Of a stretch of DNA of 64,000 nt, positions 59,301 through 64,000 are shown one piece after another. How positions within the stretch are numbered: the first letter of the stretch is position 1; each line of letters opens with the position of its first letter. This DNA is from Eleginops maclovinus (taxonomy: Eukaryota > Chordata > Actinopteri > Perciformes > Eleginopidae). The stretch is taken from contig NC_086363.1 in assembly GCF_036324505.1 (NCBI RefSeq), positions 5,708,655 to 5,772,654 on the forward strand, written 5' to 3'. Made by a program: the position numbers and the translations under genes. Below the pieces are notes generated by a model that was given only the letters and a program-made list of their open reading frames with translations, was not told where the DNA came from and did not search any database.

Positions 59301-59688
59301 AACACAGAAACTACACGGAGAGAGGATATTGCAGCTGATGTGTGTGTGTGTGATTTCTTCTCGACGGGACAGGATACACGTTGCAATGTGAGCCCGTCTG
59401 ACACCCTTCCTCTTGCAGAATTCAGGTGCACTGCTGAATTGATTTTAATTTGGTGAATTTGACCGCCTTGTCATTGCCCAGCCCACCGGTCCCAGCAGCT
59501 AAAAGGCATCTTCGGAGACGCGAAAGGGGGGTGAAACTGTCCGCTCCACTACTCTCCATCTGCGCTCTGGACGGCTTGAAATGAGGAACACATCCCAGTT
59601 GTGTTCTGTGTGAAGAAGGCAAGCGGGGCGGCAGTTTTTTCGGCTCTCAAGGACGCAAAAAAAGTGGCCGCCGGCCGAGCTGTGAAGC
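59301..59688 (+). promoter_or_regulatory. slc24a4: Putative 5' UTR / promoter-proximal region of slc24a4
   Basis: Sequence just upstream of the slc24a4 ATG, richer in G/C and CpG than the interval to its left (ggcggcagttttttcggc, gtggccgccggccgagc). No TATA box was found, and the transcription start is not determined. An in-frame TGA at 59683-59685 closes the frame two codons before the ATG. Confidence 0.45.
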
Positions 59689-59851
59689 ATGGAGCGGGAC
59701 GACACCGACACCGTGAGCTCGTCCAAAAAGACAATAATCTCGAAGATATTTAAAGTTCGCAAGAGGAGAGAGATGCTTTTCGTTCAGGTGTGCTTTATCT
59801 GCAGTGCCCTTTTCCTGGCTTGGGGTATGTCGGCGCTGTTGACCAAGACAG
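59689..59851 (+). CDS. slc24a4: Sodium/potassium/calcium exchanger 4, first coding exon (partial)
   Basis: Exon 1 codes 54 residues plus one base of the next codon and ends at ACA-G|GTGAGT (donor 59852). An in-frame TGA (59683-59685) lies two codons before the ATG, supporting this start. The peptide begins [15 protein letters not shown], then [16 protein letters not shown], which resembles the KVRRRREML motif at the start of human NCKX4, and continues into a hydrophobic segment ([15 protein letters not shown]) that acts as signal or first membrane segment. NCKX4 is a plasma-membrane exchanger that uses Na+ influx to drive Ca2+ plus K+ exchange. The transporter domains lie right of the window. 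Its place next to cpsf2 and ndufb1 matches human 14q32. Teleosts have slc24a4 duplicates; which one this is cannot be told. Confidence 0.8.
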
Positions 59852-60506
59852 GTGAGTGGGGAGGAGGGAGGGGGAGACTGCTGAGATGCACCGGGGCACA
59901 GGGAGCTGGGGACGGAGGTAAAGGCTCAGAAATCTGCAGTGAAATCATGCACCCACACATATCAGTGTAATTCTAAAGCATCGATCACAGGAACAGCTTT
60001 GATCTCAAGGGCATTGGATCACAGCGTTACATTTGTTTGCATGTTCACATAGTAGCAGACCGAAAGTGAAGAACCGATGCCTCTGATTGGGGTTTTCTAC
60101 CCGTATAAGATATATTAAAATGCAGTAAATAGCCCAGGATGCGTTTTTTGTACCCCCTCAGTCAAAAAAGTGAGCTGCACATGGTATTGTCACGTTACAG
60201 TATCTTTCGTATATCCCAGTGTTGAATACATGCGTCTATTTGTCCGTATATGCCGCAGTGTGCGCGCCGTGGCAGCGGCACGTTTTTAATTTGAGAGGCA
60301 GGCTCATAATCACGCACACCTCCTGCTCCACATGCACACAGCTATCATGTAACCGATCCCAGAACGAGCGCAATTTGATTGTGGTTTGTTCGCGTTTTGC
60401 ATTTTTTGTCTGCCAAATCTTCTCTTTCCTTGTTGGGCATTCTCGATCTCACTACACCGGAGCTCAGGATGGTGGTAATGCTGGCATCATTGCGCTTGGC
60501 CCGGGG

Positions 60507-60508
<2 letters not shown>

Positions 60509-60596
<88 letters not shown>
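60509..60596. repeat. (AC)44 microsatellite in slc24a4 intron 1
   Basis: 88 bp of uninterrupted AC, followed by CACCACACACACC. Confidence 0.97.
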
Positions 60597-60597
<1 letters not shown>

Positions 60598-61706
60598 ACC
60601 ACACACACCGGCCCACCTCAATCACACTCGATCATCACGCTTCCAGGTTTCGCATGGCCATCGAGGGATGGTGATTTTACGCAGAGGCCACTGACGGTCA
60701 TTTAAAGGGTTGGAGTGGGTGGGAGGGAGAGGATAAACACTGGGAAGCGTTTGCTTACTGAATGTAACAATATTCATAGCTTTGCTCGAGGTCTGATCAT
60801 GCGTGATGCGTGTGATTCCCCCATGCAGGCGCGCGCCCCCCCCTTACTGCTTTAACACAGGCATTATGGGTCATGAAAGAGGACAAGGCTTGGTCTGTAT
60901 TCCCCCCTCAAGTGCTTCTAACCCTATGCCTCAGCAGCCCCAGACCTTGGCCTGTCCTGGGATCAGTCCATCTGCAACCACTTAGGCCCCGGGGCTAAAA
61001 GCAGCTGTAAATTCCCCACAACTCCTGCCTGACCACAGATCTCTAACTGATGTATCGGGAGTTTTATTAATTACATTAAAAACAACAAGAGGCTTAAAAG
61101 ATTATTCTGGAATGATATCATACAGTCGAGTGCAAATCTCTTATCTCCAAAGGCAGGCACTGGGAGCAAAAGTAAGCCCCCCTCTGTCACTAATGGCTTG
61201 CCTTTTTTCATTTAATCAAGTTCGCCTGCCCCGCGGTATTTGACAGAAGGCCTCTTCCTCGTGAATACCAGCCTGTGTCCAGTGGTGGTTGTGCTGGGAA
61301 TTCAAGGTGACACGAAAAGAGAAGAGAACCAGAAATTCTCTCTGAACCCACGAGACCTAAAGCTCGCCATAATGAGATCTGTGTAATTGAATAGCTGTGG
61401 CCTTCTCATCTTTCATCCATCACAACAGGAACACTCATTTGTCATGTCACCTTAAAACCTGTGCCATGTGTTTGCCACCAATTTGATGTATAGTAGTGGG
61501 AGGGGAGTGTTGATGTGCTGAACGGTCCAGATGGATGGGATTTGATGTACTGCTCTGGGGTTACATCTCCATAAAGAGGGGTGGGGCGCAACATGCTGTC
61601 ATGCATGCTGATGGTTGCTGTGTGTGGGTATGTGTAGCGGAGGCTGGCTTATAACAGGTGTTTATGAGAAGCAGGGCTCAGCTCTGACAGGTAGCTGCAG
61701 CGGGAT

Positions 61707-61731
61707 GGTGGGGTGGGGTGGGGTGGGGTGG
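61707..61731 (+). repeat. GGGGT tandem repeat with G-quadruplex potential
   Basis: Four GGGG runs separated by single T residues, with GG on either side. The pattern satisfies the usual four-run quadruplex motif on the plus strand. Confidence 0.85.
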
Positions 61732-63624
61732 CGGCGGCAGCAGGAAGGTGAACACGTATAAGCATCCTCACCACAAAGAGAGATTGATGGATGGTTGTCC
61801 TTGGTCCTGAGCTGATTGGACGGAGCTGGAGGACGACATTACTGCTGTGCTATTGTTGCTCCCTCTGCTCCTCAATGTAGTCTCACAGCACTATTCCATT
61901 TGGGTTTATTTATTTGTTTCTGCTATAAAGTAGCAAGTAGATTTAGTGTCTTTTCAATGTAACTGTCATGATTTCAGGTTGGCCATGCGGTATAATACTG
62001 CTTATCTATAAAGTTACTTTAAGGCTTGACAGTATTTAAATCGGAACTACTTGGATTCGTGTCACAGTGGGCTGCGACTAATGATTACCATTTATTTCTA
62101 AGTGATTATTTGTTTGATTTGGTAAAAAAGATGATGAGATATCTCCATTTTTTGCATTTCACAAATCATTAACTGAGGTTCAAAGAATATTTAGCCTCTC
62201 TGTGGTAATCTAGTCCAGATTTGACAACTCTAAAACGCAAGATTTTTGGTCTAGATCGCTACAATGCATCCTATAAATGGGAAAGAAAACAGTACATTTG
62301 TCGCTTTTCTGGATATACTGTATAGGAGTGTAAATACTGTTTGTTTTAAAGGGCTTCCAAACAGAATTGATCAGAAAAAAGTTACAAATTTCCAGACGAT
62401 TAAAGACACAAAGGGTACTTTTTAAAGAATCACGTAAATTGGTTAAAGAAACCTGAAAAGACCTCAATGCATAGTACAAAACATTAGAGCAGCATGTCAG
62501 CCTGGGTAGCAGCATAGCTGTGCCACTTGTGTCCTCTGTAAAAAACAAAACACTGTGCTCATTGAACATGAAGAATTAGCCTGGACAATAAATCAACGTG
62601 AGTCATGCCTACAACACACTGCAGTCCTTATTTTACCCCCAGCCTGCCTAAGTACTGACGGATCGCCTATTAATTTGTTCTCCATGTCAGATGCCTGGCA
62701 GAGAGCATGTACCGAATGACGCATGTTTTCAAAGACATGCATGTCTGAACCTGTGTTAAACGAAATATTTCAGTTATGGTCAGGTGATTCAAGGAAATGC
62801 ATTTAGATTAACTGTTGTGCAAACTTTCTGTGAAAATGATTAAATCCACCGTATCCAATCAGTGTGCATTATTGTGAAACGGCCCTTGTGATGTCTGACT
62901 TGTAAGCCCCCCACTTCACACCTTAGATTAGGAGTGCCTTTATCTTGACCATTGCTACAATACAGTGAAACAAAAGACTGGACACAGTATAGGAATGAGA
63001 GGGAGCTGGTGAGTGAGGAGGAACAGGTTGGAGTGATGACTGGAGGGTTTGGTCTTTTGGATGGAAGAGCTGTGTGAAGCAGCTGCGGTACAGTCTGTTT
63101 GTCCAGCGCCTGCTGATTGTCCGGCTGTCCAACTGTACTGGATTGAAAGCCATTTAATAAAGACATTATCTGTGTCCGTACACATTTGGTCCAGCTAGAT
63201 GAGTCTCGACAGGGACTTACTTTAAGGTTGGAGAGTAGAAAACAAGAGCGAGGGTTGCCTAAAAATAATACCAGATTTGTTTGTCAGGCGCTCATTAACA
63301 TGCCACCTGCTGGATGTGTAAACAGACTGCTCATTTTCATAAAAAAACAACTTTTGTTAAATGTGATTACATGTTGGGTTTACAGCTTGTTCACTCAAGC
63401 GACCAAGTAAATCATTCTACTTTAAATATTAACTTAAAGTCAATTTGTGCCGTTTATAATTTACTTTAAACTAGGATTGAAACTACAAGTACAGTTAGAG
63501 TTAAATTAGATTATTAATTTGATCTATTAATAATTTTAGCCATTTTTAAAAGCAAAATATGCCATACATTCTTGAGTTTAAACTTGTCAAATGTCAGTAT
63601 ATTTAGGGTTTCTTTGTTGTTTTA

Positions 63625-63950
63625 GATAGAATCGGAGGATGAAACCCTCTTTATTTGTCACATGCATGCACACAGCAGAGCACACACAGTGAAATTGGTC
63701 CTCTGCATTTAACCCATCCTAGTACTAGGAGCAGTGGGCAGCTATTGTGCAGCGCCCGGGGAGCAATGGGGGGGGGGGGATTGGAGGTGTCCGGTGCCTT
63801 GCTCAAGGGCACCACAGCAGGGCCTAGGAGGTGAACTGGGACCTCTCCAAGTAGCAGTCCACTTTCCATATTTCAAGTCTGTTCAGGGACTTGAACCGGC
63901 GACCCTACGATTCCCAGTCCAAGCCCCTACTTACTGAGCCACTGCTGGAC
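63625..63950 (-). mobile_element. tRNA-derived SINE, full length (copy 2, inverted)
   Basis: Reverse complement of the 20858-21181 element, almost base for base. On the minus strand it has an A-box-like ggctcagtaagtagggg and B box ggttcaagtcc, the tgcccttgagcaaggcacc body, and the same 3' end cctccgattctatc. Differences are mostly in the poly-C stretch and a handful of substitutions. It lies in slc24a4 intron 1 in antisense orientation. Confidence 0.9.
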
Positions 63951-64000
63951 ACTCTTTGTCATTGGTCAGAAAAAGTAATTTAATAACTATATATACTATA

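Larger units (their letters stand above)
59852..64000 (+). other. slc24a4: slc24a4 intron 1 (runs off the window)
   Basis: No further exon recognised. The interval holds a long AC microsatellite (60509-60596), a G-rich GGGGT repeat (61707-61731) and an inverted SINE (63625-63950). A long first intron is normal for SLC24A4. Confidence 0.6.

Noticed and set aside
60219..60705. Overlapping 151- and 108-codon ORFs in slc24a4 intron 1
   Set aside because: They owe their length to the (AC)44 tract, which has no stops; flanks are not conserved-looking.

Overview
This window is nuclear DNA from a ray-finned (teleost) fish. Its genes are split into short exons with GT-AG introns, the noncoding DNA is full of CA/TG microsatellites, tRNA-derived SINEs and small TTAA- or 8-bp-TSD nonautonomous DNA transposons of the kind common in fish, and every recognised protein aligns to a vertebrate gene. 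No bacterial, viral or CRISPR-like locus was seen.

Layout, left to right. (1) 970-3896, plus strand: the last three coding exons of a synaptotagmin-14/16 family gene; the 5' part lies outside the window. (2) 8589-14987, minus strand: complete coding region of extl3 in five exons (914 aa), with a probable 17.5 kb 5'-UTR intron reaching a candidate noncoding first exon near 32.9-33.1 kb. (3) 33749-38622, plus: riox1 (NO66), 15 coding exons, 543 aa. (4) 38961-39276, minus: ndufb1, 58 aa, with a 5'-UTR exon near 40.17 kb. (5) 40988-47948, plus: cpsf2, 14 coding exons, about 787 aa after allowing for one extra base. (6) 59689-59851, plus: first coding exon of slc24a4, with its first intron running off the right end.

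The compact block riox1 > < ndufb1 | cpsf2 > has overlapping regulatory space: riox1 and ndufb1 converge with poly(A) signals about 90 bp apart, and ndufb1 and cpsf2 diverge from a shared interval of under 0.8 kb. The order ndufb1-cpsf2-slc24a4 is the one found at human 14q32, so this part is conserved vertebrate synteny. The genes are functionally unrelated housekeeping or tissue genes (heparan sulfate synthesis, histone/ribosome hydroxylation, respiratory complex I, mRNA 3'-end processing, Na/Ca-K exchange); they are neighbours by descent, not a pathway.

The gene-poor stretches (15.4-32.9 kb and 48.4-59.6 kb) hold mostly unique sequence plus old and young repeats: two nearly identical full-length SINEs (20.9 kb and 63.6-63.95 kb), two hAT-like MITEs with 8-bp target duplications, a TTAA MITE family in three places, and a possible piggyBac remnant. 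The oddities most worth checking are two single-base frameshifts in otherwise intact conserved exons (synaptotagmin at 3688, cpsf2 at 45214), a stray copy of the cpsf2 stop-codon region 4.5 kb downstream, and a 98-codon open extension beyond the cpsf2 UAG. I did not find a convincing undescribed biological system.
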